64,000 nucleotides of DNA from positions 1,488,001 to 1,552,000 of the forward strand of contig NZ_CP013422.1 in the NCBI RefSeq assembly GCF_001718695.1. Reading direction: 5' to 3'. Origin of the DNA: Burkholderia ubonensis. Lineage in GTDB: Bacteria > Pseudomonadota > Gammaproteobacteria > Burkholderiales > Burkholderiaceae. The first letter of the stretch is position 1, and each line of letters begins with the position of its first letter. Shown in pieces: positions 26,401 through 35,579 of the stretch. The position numbers were made by a program, and so were the translations under genes. The notes beneath the pieces are model-generated. The model did no database searches. It saw nothing but the letters and a program-made list of their open reading frames with translations, and was not told the origin of the DNA.

Positions 26401-26991
26401 TCAGGGCGTGCCGGCCGTCGCGCCGGAGCTGCCCTGACTGCCGCCCGACGCCGACGGCGATCCGGCCGGCCCGGTACTCCAGACGGTCGACGTGTTGTAG
26501 TGGTTCGAGCCCGCGATCGTCGACGATCCGCCGAAGCCGGCCAGCCCGCTCGCACCCGCGTTCGCGATGCCGGCGTCGTTGCCGCCGCTCGCCGTGTAGT
26601 GGTTCGCGCCGAGCACGATCGTGGCGGTCACGCCGCCCGACAACGCATTCGCGTTCTCGGTCGTATTGGCGGTGCCGCCGAACGAGCCCGCGGCGCCGAT
26701 CCCGCCGCCAGCCGCGAACGCGCCGCCGTTGGTGCCCCACCCGCCGGCCGTCGACGTCGAGTCGTGGTACGCGGACGCCGTGCCGGTCGAGCCCGCAGGC
26801 GTCACCGTGCTTCCGGCGCTCGCGCCTGCGACCGAAGTCGTGTTGCTCGTATAGCTGCCGGTGCCGACCAGCACCGAACCCGAGACGCCCGACGCCACGG
26901 ACTGCGTCTGGTTGAAGGTCGTCGTGCCGGCGGCCGCTGCGGCCGACGACAGCACGGCGAGCGCGGTCGCTAAAAAGACGTTGGCTTTCAT
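26401..26991 (-). CDS. Exported Gly/Ser/Thr-rich protein (cluster gene B)
   Basis: A 196-residue protein. The signal peptide is MKANVFLATALAVLSSAAAA. The mature part is nearly free of charged residues and rich in Gly, Ser, Thr, Ala and Asn (SYTSNTTSVAGASAGSTVTP, GGAFAAGGGIGAAGSFGGTA, GSNHYNTSTVWST). It has no Cys and two or three weakly repeating NHYT/NHYN units. Such composition is found in fibre-forming and matrix proteins. No family is recognised. An in-frame upstream extension to 27075 is Arg-rich and was rejected. Confidence 0.8.
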   Translation of the reverse strand: MKANVFLATALAVLSSAAAAAGTTTFNQTQSVASGVSGSVLVGTGSYTSNTTSVAGASAGSTVTPAGSTGTASAYHDSTSTAGGWGTNGGAFAAGGGIGAAGSFGGTANTTENANALSGGVTATIVLGANHYTASGGNDAGIANAGASGLAGFGGSSTIAGSNHYNTSTVWSTGPAGSPSASGGSQGSSGATAGTP

Positions 26992-27028
26992 AGCAATTCC
27001 TTGCGATGACGAAGGTCGGTGGCCGGAT

Positions 27029-27062
27029 CGCCGGGCCGCCCCGTGCGGGGCGATTCCCGGCG
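27029..27062 (-). other. Strong two-part RNA hairpin between cluster genes A and B
   Basis: Outer arms CGCCGGG / CCCGGCG and inner arms CGCCCCG / CGGGGCG fold into one long stem, without a following T-run. It lies between the stop of gene A and the start of gene B on the minus strand. It could protect the upstream gene A message from 3' decay and raise its level over B-D. Confidence 0.6.
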
Positions 27063-27102
27063 TCCGCGCCACCATTCGATGACGAGCGCTGCGCGCGGCG
27101 GC

Positions 27103-27429
27103 TTAGTAGTGGCGGAACGTCCAGGCGCTGGAGCCTGCGTTCGCGCCGCTCAGCCCGCCGGACTGCGAGCCGCCGAAGCCGAAGCCGCCCACCGTCGACG
27201 TGTTGGTGTGATCGGTGTACGACACCGCCGCGCTGGTGCCGCCGCCGGCCATCGCGCCGGCCGCGCCGAGTGCCGCACCCGAATCGGTGGCGGTGAAGTG
27301 ACCGAAGCCGGTCACCCCCGCCATCGTCTGGCCGCCGCTCGACGAACTGCTGCTCGACTGGGTGCCGCTCGCTGCGAACGCTGCACCCGAAACCGCCATC
27401 ACTGCTGCTGCAATCAGAAGCTTCTTCAT
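27103..27429 (-). CDS. Exported Gly/Ser-rich protein (cluster gene A)
   Basis: A 108-residue protein. The signal peptide is MKKLLIAAAVMAVSGAAFAA. A seven-Ser run follows, then Gly/Ala/Ser/Thr-rich sequence (GVTGFGHFTATDSGAALGAA, TNTSTVGGFGFGGSQSGGLS) ending with aromatics and His (SSAWTFRHY). It has almost no charge and no Cys, a composition similar to gene B. It is the first gene of the cluster, and a stable hairpin follows it, an arrangement used for major fibre or pilus subunits. No family is recognised. The start is the second of two close in-frame Met codons. Confidence 0.8.
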   Translation of the reverse strand: MKKLLIAAAVMAVSGAAFAASGTQSSSSSSSGGQTMAGVTGFGHFTATDSGAALGAAGAMAGGGTSAAVSYTDHTNTSTVGGFGFGGSQSGGLSGANAGSSAWTFRHY

Positions 27430-29369
27430 GGTCGACTCCAAAACGGCGTGGACGGAACAAGCGCAGGAAGCTGCACGCCTTCAGCCTGCCTGCGTCGAGC
27501 AATCCCTGAACACAAGGACCGCCATTCAATCGGCAACGAGCGTTTCTCCGATCGCAATTCGGCTCATTGCCTAAATCCCATTCGCTGTTTTATTGGCCCT
27601 GCGATTCATTGTTTTGAATACCGGCTTGCGCACCGGTGAAGTCACCGGAATAAACCGAGTCTCGAACCCGGAAAACGAATGCATCGTTCCGTATCGTTCG
27701 TCGTGCGTCGTTCGATATCGGGCGGCGCCGCGCGCCGGCATGCGGCTCGCCACTGCCGGCGAGCGAAAATGCACGACCCGGTTTACCGAAGGCGAACGCC
27801 CTGCCGCTGAAAATCGCCGCGTAATCGCGGCAACGCGACAACAATGCGCAACCGTGCACGCGCGCCTGACCGTCACGCAGCAACGTTGTTCGTGAGTTAC
27901 CGGTCGCCGATCATGCGGATAATCCGGCTCGCGCGTTTTCGGTACAGTCCGGGTCGCGCCGCTATTGCCGCGATGCGATCGAAATGTCGATGGACGTGCA
28001 CGCGCGCATCGGCATCGAGCGGCCCGATACGAACTGCTGGTCCATCAGGGTGAAGTGAGTCGACGAGAGCGCCGCTGTCGATCAGTGGTGGCGCGAAACG
28101 ACAGCGGCTCCAGCACGCGCAATGCGCGGATACCGGAACGCCGGCAACGACGCACTCGCGACGCCGGCACTGCGCCGCGAGTCGTACGGTTACCCCATCG
28201 TTGCGCTGAGAATGCGCGGATCAAGCTGCTGCTTGTGGTCTTCATCGCTGTTCCCCGACTGCTTATTGACGAGACTGCCGCCCCCCCAATCTTCACTGCA
28301 TCAGGTCGACTGCCCGCCGGTGCGGTCAATACCGCAAGCGGCATGCCACGCACGATTGCGCCGACGATTGCGGGTGGCACGGCGCGCGGGCAGCGCGGAA
28401 ACATGCGGTTTTCGTTTCAGGAATGTATCGCGGCAACAGGTGGCCGCCTGCGGCGATCATCGACTGACGAGAAGCAATCCCACCGAAGGCCGCGCGACGC
28501 GGTGCGCGGCGCCGCATGTGTGTGCTACCGAACGTCTGTTTCAGAGTTGAGAATCGCGCGCTGCCGGTTCGGAACAATGGACACGTCAACGCCCGAAAAC
28601 GGCCTGCCACCGGGCTTTCGCGGGCGCGCGGCAAGTTGCGGACGGCTCGCTCGCGCGCCGCGCGCCTTCGCGCAAAGCGTGCGCGCATACGGCACGGGAC
28701 CGATTGCACGAAGCATGCAGCGGCAAACCGATTACCCGAAAATACGATTGATTCATCCGTGAAAATCCCGACTCGCTCGCACATCGATGGTTAATGCCGC
28801 AGAGCGACGAATCGCAAAACCGGCACGGGCCGCACCGCTTTCTACCGGTCCGCATATTCGATGAAAAACGCCGGGCATTCGCGCGTATCCGCCAGCACAT
28901 CGGGCGTTTTATTACGTTGCACATTCATTTCATCGTCCGGTAATGAACGCCGGCGCATTGCGTTTCGATGTGCGTATCGTGCGGGCGTCACGTGAGTCCG
29001 CATGGCGCGCGATACACCGGAGAAACAACTCGGAAACGACGTCGACGCCGCTTTCCCGCGCGCGAAGCTGCGCGTGCAAGCGTCGTTTCGGCGCGAAAAA
29101 ATCATCGTGGTATGGCGTTTCTCGCATTTTCGGCGCGTCGATACGCGGCGACGCCGCGAGCGCCGAATGCGTGCGGCGCGGCGCGGGATACACGGGTGGA
29201 ACAGCGGCGCGCCGGCCGCGCCGCGGCACGACCCGATACCGCGCCGCATATGACGCGCGCGCCGCTGGCATGCCGGTTGCAGCACCGTGCGGTTCGCCGT
29301 GCACGGAGCATCGCCGCCCGCACGGCCCGCGTCGCTCCTCATCGGCCGACGACCTGCCCGCAGCGCCGA
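27430..29369. other. 1.9-kb region without a convincing gene
   Basis: Read on both strands, this stretch has only short frames whose translations are Arg-rich or lack any family pattern. By eye it is less G+C-rich than its neighbours, especially 27520-27720 and 28740-28960, which may indicate decayed or acquired DNA. It includes the promoter region of the exported-protein cluster near 27430-27700. One short frame ending near 28058 (ARIGIERPDTNCWSIRVK) reads like a gene end but has no detectable body. Confidence 0.5.
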
Positions 29370-30296
29370 CTACGTACCGAGCAATTCCTTCCTGCGCAAA
29401 TGACCCACGTCGCGCATCGGCGGCGCGCCGAACAGCCGGCTGTATTCGCGGCTGAACTGCGAAGCGCTCTCGTACCCGACGCTCGCGGCCACCGACCCGA
29501 CGTCCCCGCCCTGCCGCAGCAGCAGCCTGCGCGCCTCGTGCAGCCGAAGCTGCTTCTGATACTGCAGCGGGCTCAGCGTCGTCACGTTCTTGAAATGATG
29601 ATGCAGCGACGACACGCTCATGTTGACCGCCTGCGCGAGCGTCTCGACCCGCATCGGCTCCGCGAAATGATCGCGGATCCACTCGATCGCCCGCGCGATC
29701 CGGTGCGTCTGGCTGCCCGCCACCGCCATGTGCCGCAGCCGCGCGCCCTGCTCGCTCGTCATCAGCCGGTAGATCAGCTCCTTCTCGATCAGCGGCGCCA
29801 TCACCGGGATGTCGGCCGGCGCATCGAGCAGCCGCACCAGCCGCAACGCCGCGTCGAGCAGCGGCGGCGTCAGCTCGGCCAGCGCGATCCCCTCGCCTTC
29901 CGGGCCGGGCTGAGCGTCGGGCAGCCGCATCTCCGCCGCCAGCTCGACGATCCGCTGCGGATCAAGCGTGAACGACAGGCACAGATACGGCGCGTCCGGC
30001 GACGCCTTCGTCACCCGCGAGAGGATCGGCAAGTCGATCGACGTAATCAGGCAATGCTGCGTGTCGTATTCGTAGGCCTGATCGGCAACCACCACCCGCT
30101 TCGCGCCCTGCGCGGCGAGCACGAACGCGGCACGCGACACGCCGCAGCCGAGATCGACCGGATGCGTATGCTTGTGAAACGCCAGCGCGGGAATCGCCGT
30201 CGCATGCGAGCCGTCGACCGGCGCAAAGCGGCTGATCAGCGCCGCCAGTTCGCGCCGCCCGGATTCGCGCGACGCTGCAATATCGGTCAGGTCCAT
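29370..30296 (-). CDS. AraC-family transcriptional regulator
   Basis: A 308-residue regulator. The N-terminal ligand domain (AraC_N type, about residues 20-175) contains YEYDTQHCLITSIDLPI, characteristic of the YqhC-like group that controls aldehyde and alcohol oxidoreductases. Two helix-turn-helix motifs follow in the last 100 residues (VETLAQAVNMSVSSLHHHFK and GYESASQFSREYSRLFGAPP). It is divergent from the molybdenum hydroxylase genes, 180 bases away, and is the natural candidate for their aldehyde-responsive regulator. The ATG at 30296 was chosen. The long in-frame extension to 30911 lies antisense to the hydroxylase gene. Confidence 0.9.
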   Translation of the reverse strand: MDLTDIAASRESGRRELAALISRFAPVDGSHATAIPALAFHKHTHPVDLGCGVSRAAFVLAAQGAKRVVVADQAYEYDTQHCLITSIDLPILSRVTKASPDAPYLCLSFTLDPQRIVELAAEMRLPDAQPGPEGEGIALAELTPPLLDAALRLVRLLDAPADIPVMAPLIEKELIYRLMTSEQGARLRHMAVAGSQTHRIARAIEWIRDHFAEPMRVETLAQAVNMSVSSLHHHFKNVTTLSPLQYQKQLRLHEARRLLLRQGGDVGSVAASVGYESASQFSREYSRLFGAPPMRDVGHLRRKELLGT

Positions 30297-30476
30297 GGCG
30301 GTTCCTCGTGTCGTTTTGCGGATCGCGCGAGCATAGCGAAACGCGCGCCGCCGTGCCCGGGATTTGCAGGATTGTTCAATAAATTTGCAGGATCGGATAG
30401 CCGTAACGACGGGCCGTTCGCGCACACTCCCACCTGATCCGGCGCATGCCGGGTTTTCCCCACGGAGACACAACCC

Positions 30477-30938
30477 ATGTCCACATCGTTTGTCCTCAAC
30501 GGCAAGAACGTCACGCTCGATGTCGATCCGACGACGCCCGTCCTCTGGGCGATCCGCGAACACGCCGGCCTCACCGGCACCAAGTTCGGCTGCGGAATGG
30601 CGCAGTGCGGCGCATGCACGGTCCATCTCGAAGGCCAGGCCGTGCGCTCGTGCGTGCTGCCGGTCGCCGGCATCGCAGGCAAGCACGTCACGACGATCGA
30701 AGGACTTCAGAGCAAGCCCGCCCGGGCCGTGCAGGCCGCGTGGGTGAAGCTGCAGGTGCCGCAATGCGGCTATTGTCAGTCCGGCCAGATCATGTCCGCA
30801 ACCGCGCTGCTCGAACAGAACCCGAAGCCGACCGACGCCGACATCGACGCCGCGATGAACGGCAACATCTGCCGCTGCGCGACCTATGCCCGCATCCGCG
30901 CCGCGATCCACGACGCCGCCGCAACGCTGGGAGCGTGA
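30477..30938 (+). CDS. 2Fe-2S subunit of a molybdenum hydroxylase (IorA-like)
   Basis: A 153-residue iron-sulfur subunit of the xanthine-oxidase family. The N-terminal plant-type ferredoxin cluster uses Cys39, Cys44, Cys47 and Cys59 ([14 protein letters not shown]). The second cluster uses Cys97, Cys100, Cys132 and Cys134 (CGYCQSG and ICRC). The length is typical of small subunits of isoquinoline 1-oxidoreductase-like or aldehyde-oxidising enzymes. It lies two bases before the large subunit gene, so translation is probably coupled. The Mo cofactor of the partner needs cytidylyl modification, possibly by the protein at 16181. The substrate is probably an aldehyde or N-heterocycle. Confidence 0.93.
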   Translation: MSTSFVLNGKNVTLDVDPTTPVLWAIREHAGLTGTKFGCGMAQCGACTVHLEGQAVRSCVLPVAGIAGKHVTTIEGLQSKPARAVQAAWVKLQVPQCGYCQSGQIMSATALLEQNPKPTDADIDAAMNGNICRCATYARIRAAIHDAAATLGA

Positions 30939-30940
30939 CC

Positions 30941-33151
30941 ATGACGATCGAACTCGACAACGCCGGTTCGGTGCGCGCGTCGCGCCGCACCTTCCTGAAA
31001 ACCGCGGGCGCCGCAGCCGCCGTCAGTCTGACCGTCGGCTTCGAATGGTTCGGCCTGGGCCGCCGCGCGCTCGCCGCCACCACGCCCGCCGCCAGGTTCG
31101 CGCCGAACGCGTTCCTGCGCATCACGCCGGACGGCCTCGTCACCGTCGTCGCCAAGCACGTCGAGATGGGCCAGGGCGCGTACACCGGCATCGCGACGAT
31201 CGTCGCCGAGGAACTGGACGCCGACTGGTCGAGCGTGCGCGTCGAAAGCGCGCCCGCCGACGCGAAACGCTACGCGAACCTGGCGTTCGGCACGATGCAG
31301 GGCACGGGCGGCAGCTCGGCGATGGCGAACTCGTGGCAGCAGCTGCGCGAAGCCGGCGGGAAGGCCCGCGCGATGCTCGTGTCGGCCGCCGCGGCCCGCT
31401 GGAACGTGCCGGCCGGCGAGCTGAGCACCGCGGGCGGCGTGGTCACGCACGCGAAGAGCGGCAGGACGGCCGCTTACGGCACGCTCGTCGCCGATGCGGC
31501 GAAACTGCCGGTGCCCGACCACGTCACGCTGAAGCAGCCGGCCGATTTCAAGCTGATCGGCCATCGCATCCCGCGCGTCGACGCGTCGGCGAAGTCGAAC
31601 GGCACCGCGCAGTTCACGCTCGACGTCGCGTTTCCGGGGATGCTGGTCGCGCTGCTGCAGCGGCCGCCGCGCTTCGGCGCCACCGTCAAGTCGTTCGACG
31701 CGTCGGGCGCGAAGGCGGTGCCGGGCGTCGTGTCGGTCGTGCAGGTGCCGCGCGGCGTCGCGGTCGTCGCGACGGGCTTCTGGGCCGCGAAACAGGGCCG
31801 CGACGCGCTGAAGGTCGAATGGGACGATACGCACGCCGAGAAGCGCGGCTCGGATGCAATCCTGCGCGAATACCGGCAGCTCGCGAACCAGCCCGGCGCG
31901 CCGGCCCGCACCGACGGCGACGCCGGCGCCGCGATCGCCGGCGCGGCGCACAAGCTCAGCGCGACATACGAATTCCCGTACCTCGCGCACGCGCCGATGG
32001 AGCCGCTCGACGCGGTGGTCAAGCTGACGCCCGACGGCTGCGAGATCTGGGCCGGCGACCAGTTCCAGACCATCGACCAGGCCAATGCCGCGCAGGTCGC
32101 GGGCCTGAAGCCCGAGCAGGTGAAGATCCACACGATGTACGCGGGCGGCAGCTTCGGCCGGCGCGCGAACGCGTGGTCGGACTACGTGGTCGAGGCCGTG
32201 TCGATCGCGAAGGCGCTCGGCGCGAACGGCAAGCCGGTCAAGCTGCAGTGGACGCGCGAGGACGACATCCAGGGCGGCCTCTATCGCCCGATGTACGTCC
32301 ACAAGCTCGACGCGGGGCTGACCGCGGACGGCAAGCTGGTCGGCTGGCGGCACCGGATCGTCGGCCAGTCGATCCTCGCCGGCACGCCGTTCGAGGCGGT
32401 GATGGTCAAGCACGGGATCGACGCGACGTCGGTCGAGGGCGCGGCGAACCTGCCGTACGCGGTGCCGAACGTGTCGGTCGAGCTGACCACCACGAAGGCC
32501 GGCGTGCCGGTGCTGTGGTGGCGCGTCGTCGGCAGCTCGCACACCGCGTATGCGGTCGAGGCGTTCATCGACGAAGCCGCGCACGCGGCGGGCAAGGACC
32601 CGTACGCGTTCCGCCGCGACCTGCTCGCGAAGGAGCCGCGCATGCGCGCGGTGCTCGAGCTCGCGGCCGGGAAGGCCGGCTGGGACCCGGCGAAGCCGCT
32701 GCCGAAGGGGCGCGGGCGCGGGATCGCGGTGGCCGAGGCGTTCAAGAGCTATGTCGCGCAGGTCGCCGAGGTATCGGTCGGCGCGGACGGCAAGGTGAAG
32801 GTGGAGCGCATCGTCTGCGCGGTCGACTGCGGGATCGCGATCAACCCCGACATCGTCGCCGCGCAGATGGAAGGCGGCATCGGCTTCGGGCTCGGCGCGG
32901 TGATGCACAGCGCGATCACGCTGAAGGACGGCCAGGTCGAACAGCGCAACTTCGACGGCTACCAGGTGCTGCGCATCGCCGAGATGCCGAAGGTCGAGGT
33001 CTACATCGTGCCGTCGGCCGAGGCGCCGACCGGCGTCGGCGAGCCCGGCGTCGCGCCGGTCGGGCCGGCCGTCGCGAACGCGATCTTCGCGGCGACGGGC
33101 AAGCGGCATTACACGCTGCCGTTCGATTCGGGGGATGGCGCGAAGGCTTGA
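30941..33151 (+). CDS. Molybdopterin-binding large subunit, Tat-exported (IorB-like)
   Basis: A 736-residue large subunit of a periplasmic molybdenum hydroxylase. The Tat signal SRRTFLK lies at residues 14-20, followed by a hydrophobic Ala-rich segment ([12 protein letters not shown]). The body has the family blocks [52 protein letters not shown] (Mo site) and the C-terminal [20 protein letters not shown] with the catalytic Glu. There is no FAD subunit, which fits enzymes that pass electrons to a cytochrome. The Tat signal implies a folded enzyme exported with its iron-sulfur partner. The gene is the second in the operon, and no cytochrome gene follows. Confidence 0.94.
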   Translation: MTIELDNAGSVRASRRTFLKTAGAAAAVSLTVGFEWFGLGRRALAATTPAARFAPNAFLRITPDGLVTVVAKHVEMGQGAYTGIATIVAEELDADWSSVRVESAPADAKRYANLAFGTMQGTGGSSAMANSWQQLREAGGKARAMLVSAAAARWNVPAGELSTAGGVVTHAKSGRTAAYGTLVADAAKLPVPDHVTLKQPADFKLIGHRIPRVDASAKSNGTAQFTLDVAFPGMLVALLQRPPRFGATVKSFDASGAKAVPGVVSVVQVPRGVAVVATGFWAAKQGRDALKVEWDDTHAEKRGSDAILREYRQLANQPGAPARTDGDAGAAIAGAAHKLSATYEFPYLAHAPMEPLDAVVKLTPDGCEIWAGDQFQTIDQANAAQVAGLKPEQVKIHTMYAGGSFGRRANAWSDYVVEAVSIAKALGANGKPVKLQWTREDDIQGGLYRPMYVHKLDAGLTADGKLVGWRHRIVGQSILAGTPFEAVMVKHGIDATSVEGAANLPYAVPNVSVELTTTKAGVPVLWWRVVGSSHTAYAVEAFIDEAAHAAGKDPYAFRRDLLAKEPRMRAVLELAAGKAGWDPAKPLPKGRGRGIAVAEAFKSYVAQVAEVSVGADGKVKVERIVCAVDCGIAINPDIVAAQMEGGIGFGLGAVMHSAITLKDGQVEQRNFDGYQVLRIAEMPKVEVYIVPSAEAPTGVGEPGVAPVGPAVANAIFAATGKRHYTLPFDSGDGAKA

Positions 33152-33513
33152 CCGACGTGTGACGCATCGGGCGGTGCGGTGTGGCGTTGTTGCCCGGTGC
33201 GTCGGTGCGGCGCGGCGCCCCGCCGCGCCCGCATCGTGCTGCGCGTGACTGCGCCGTAACGCCGCCCGTAACGCACGTTACGCACGTAACGCCCGTAACG
33301 TTCCCGCGCGATGCTACGTAACAATTCTTCAATATCGGTCGGGCCGGCGCCGCGGCACGCGGCTGCGGCGCCGTTAAAAATTCTTTTAGATTCAACACCG
33401 GCGCGCGATTGCGGGCGCCGGGACCCGCCGCACGGCTGGGGCGGCTCCATCACTGGCCCGGAAGTTGCAGTACATGACTCGCAACACTCCTTTACGGACA
33501 TGCGAGGGCCGCC
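33152..33513. other. Intergenic region with a CGTAACG site array
   Basis: 362 bases before the type III regulator. They contain the CGTAACG array described separately and two A+T-rich patches, 33321-33341 and 33375-33395, suitable for promoters. No gene is supported. Confidence 0.5.
33255..33322. promoter_or_regulatory. Array of CGTAAC(G) words forming two palindromes
   Basis: CGTAAC occurs five times in direct orientation (from 33255, 33267, 33285, 33294 and 33317) and once inverted (33276). Together they make two overlapping palindromes, GTAACGCACGTTAC at 33268-33281 and CGTTACGCACGTAACG at 33276-33291. The cluster lies about 200-260 bases upstream of the regulator gene at 33514. It looks like a multi-site operator, but which protein binds is unknown. 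Confidence 0.5.
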
Positions 33514-33912
33514 ATGGATTGCAAGTACCTGTACATCGACAACATCAAGATCAACTTCGTGCGCCGCACGATCGAGATCGACGACAAGCTGGTCGACGTC
33601 ACGCCGCGCGAATTCGACGTCGTCGAATTCCTGCTCGACAACATGAACAAGATCGTGCCGCGCCAGGCGATCCAGGAAGCGGTCTGGGGCCGCGAGCTCG
33701 CCGTGTCGTCGCGCACCCTCGACACGCACATCTCGCGCATCCGCGCGAAGCTGCGCCTCGACCATGACAAGAACCTGCGGATCATCCCGATCTACGCGGT
33801 CGGCTATCGGCTCGTGCTGTTCGGCGCGGCGATCACGCACGCCGAGCGTCACGATGCCGCGCCGATCCTGCGCGCCGCGCCGCAGCCGATGGTGACCGCC
33901 GACTACGCGTGA
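33514..33912 (+). CDS. OmpR/PhoB-type winged-helix regulator without receiver domain
   Basis: A 132-residue protein consisting only of the C-terminal DNA-binding domain of OmpR-family regulators: a short beta strand start (MDCKYLYIDNIKINFVRRTI), VTPREFDVVEFLLDNMNKIV, the recognition helix segment SSRTLDTHISRIRAKL and the wing IIPIYAVGYRLVLF. A 30-residue tail follows. There is no receiver domain, so phosphorylation control is absent. It is the first gene of the type III plus arm and is probably its local regulator, in the position that HrpG-like regulators have elsewhere. A GCGAGGG sequence precedes the ATG. Confidence 0.88.
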   Translation: MDCKYLYIDNIKINFVRRTIEIDDKLVDVTPREFDVVEFLLDNMNKIVPRQAIQEAVWGRELAVSSRTLDTHISRIRAKLRLDHDKNLRIIPIYAVGYRLVLFGAAITHAERHDAAPILRAAPQPMVTADYA

Positions 33913-34403
33913 CCCGCGGCCGCGCCGGCGCCCCGAGGCGCGCCGGCCGGTTTTCTGGTTGGGTGGGGCGCGGTACGTCGGGCGCGTTGAGCCGAGGCGT
34001 GCCGAGCCATGCCATGCCGAGCCGCATCGAGCCGAGCTGTGCCAAGTCGTGCCGGACTGAGCCGAGCCCCCTCGAGTCGAGTCCAGTCGAGCCAAGCCCT
34101 GCCACGGCACCCCAAGCGCCAAGCCGAGCCCGACACCGCGCCGCGTCCTCGCCACACCGCCCTGCGCCACCCCAACCCCACGCCCCAAGCCCCACCCACC
34201 TTCCCCTTCACCCGCCCCCACGCCCCCGACACGCTTCGTAGCTCGCCACCACGAGCCGCGCCGCGTGCCGTCTGCGACTACGGATTCCGGCGCCGCACGC
34301 GGCCGGCACCGTCCCTACAATCGACGCAGTTGCCGCACGCACCCCGCGCCGCCGGCCTTACAACAACCCGTCGTCCCGACGCCGAAACCGCCCCGATCCC
34401 GCC
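33913..34403. other. Intergenic region with GAGCC/GTGCC pentamer repeats
   Basis: 491 bases between the regulator and sctQ. About 33987-34107 is built of five-base words (GAGCC, ATGCC, GTGCC, GTCGA). 34110-34250 is a C-rich, G-poor stretch. No gene is supported on either strand. The sctQ promoter must lie here, but no clear -35/-10 pair or hrp-type box was found. Confidence 0.5.
33987..34107. repeat. Degenerate pentanucleotide repeat (GAGCC/GTGCC)
   Basis: Some twenty imperfect units of five bases, mostly GAGCC, GTGCC, ATGCC and GTCGA, with small phase changes. Minus-strand frames through it give repeated ARLGS/TRLDS peptides and look like chance. It may be slippage-prone. Confidence 0.6.
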
Positions 34404-35576
34404 GTGCACGCGCTGTCCCTGACGAATGCCGACGCCGACGACGCCGCGAACCAAGCGCCCGCCGCCGCTCCGGCCGCCGCGCAGACCGCCGCCGCCGTGC
34501 CGCCCGCGCCGGTCGCGGTCCCGCTGGACGCGTCGCCGCATCTGCCGCGCCTGTCCGCCGCCGCCGCGCGCGGGTTGTCGTACGCATACGGCGCGACGGC
34601 CGCCGTGCCGCTCACGCTCGGCGACCACGCGTACGAGGCGCGGTGGCGCGTCGACGCGGAACCCGCTGCCGGCGCGCACGCGTACCGCTTCGTCGTCGGC
34701 CCGGCGACCGGCACGCTGTGGATCGATCCCGCCGCTGAAGCCGAATGGCTCGGCGACGCGGCCGATCCCGCCGTCCCGGCCGTGATCCGCGCGGCGCTGC
34801 TCGCCGATCTCGCGGCGCCGCTCGCGGCCGTGCTGCAGGCCGCGACGCGGCAGCGCGTCGAGTTGCTGCCTCCGCCGCCGTCGCCGCCCGCGTGGCGCGC
34901 GGCCCCGGCCGCGCTGCGTTTCGAGCTGCGCCGCGCCGACGGCGCGTGGCGCTGCCATGGCGCGGTGCTGTTCGACGCGCCGGACGCGCTGGCGGTGTTC
35001 TTCGCCGAGCGCCCCGCCGCACGGCCCGACGCGCGCGCCGTCTACGCCGGCCTGCCGGTGCCGCTCGTGTTCGAGATCGGCCGCACCGAACTGACGACGG
35101 CCGAGCTGGCCGACGTCGTCGCCGGCGACATCATCGCGATCGAGCACTGGCGCGCGCACGAACAGAACCTGCTGTGCGTCGCGCGGCTGCCGGCCGCGCC
35201 CGCGTGGGAAATCACCGGACGGCCGTCCGGCAACCGGCTGACCGTCGAACGAATCAGGGAGATGCCCTTGGAACCGACCCGCACCGACACCCCGCCCACC
35301 CTGGCGCCCGATGCGCCGCCACATGAAGCGCCGCGCACGCTCGACGCGCTCGCGGTGGACTTGCGCTTCGAGCTGCCGTCGACGTCGATGCCGCTCGGCG
35401 AACTCGCCGTGCTGCAGCCGGGTGCGGTGATCGAGCTGCAGCAGGGCATCAACCAGAGCGTGATCCATCTCGTCGCGAACGGGATGCTGATCGGCACCGG
35501 CCACCTGATCGCGGTCGGCCAGAAGCTCGGCGTGCGCGTCGTCACGCTCACGCAGCCCGCGCCGCGCGAGCGCTGA
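34404..35576 (+). CDS. sctQ: Type III secretion C-ring protein SctQ (YscQ/HrcQ)
   Basis: A 390-residue protein from a GTG start. The N-terminal half is Ala/Pro-rich and poorly conserved. The C-terminal SpoA domain (about residues 312-385) is typical: LRFELPSTSMPLGELAVLQP, GAVIELQQGINQSVIHLVAN, GHLIAVGQKLGVRV. SctQ forms the cytoplasmic sorting platform with SctK, SctL and SctN, all encoded in the minus arm. An in-frame ATG at 35262, directly after AGGGAG, would produce a 104-residue C-terminal product like the YscQ-C made by internal initiation in Yersinia. The spacing to that AGGGAG is very short. The exact main start is uncertain because no clear ribosome site precedes the GTG. Confidence 0.9.
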   Translation: MHALSLTNADADDAANQAPAAAPAAAQTAAAVPPAPVAVPLDASPHLPRLSAAAARGLSYAYGATAAVPLTLGDHAYEARWRVDAEPAAGAHAYRFVVGPATGTLWIDPAAEAEWLGDAADPAVPAVIRAALLADLAAPLAAVLQAATRQRVELLPPPPSPPAWRAAPAALRFELRRADGAWRCHGAVLFDAPDALAVFFAERPAARPDARAVYAGLPVPLVFEIGRTELTTAELADVVAGDIIAIEHWRAHEQNLLCVARLPAAPAWEITGRPSGNRLTVERIREMPLEPTRTDTPPTLAPDAPPHEAPRTLDALAVDLRFELPSTSMPLGELAVLQPGAVIELQQGINQSVIHLVANGMLIGTGHLIAVGQKLGVRVVTLTQPAPRER

Positions 35577-35579
35577 CCG

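Noticed and set aside
27965..28762. 265-codon plus-strand frame in the gene-poor region
   Set aside because: Composition is Arg-rich and uneven, there is no start context, and no recognisable protein pattern apart from noise.
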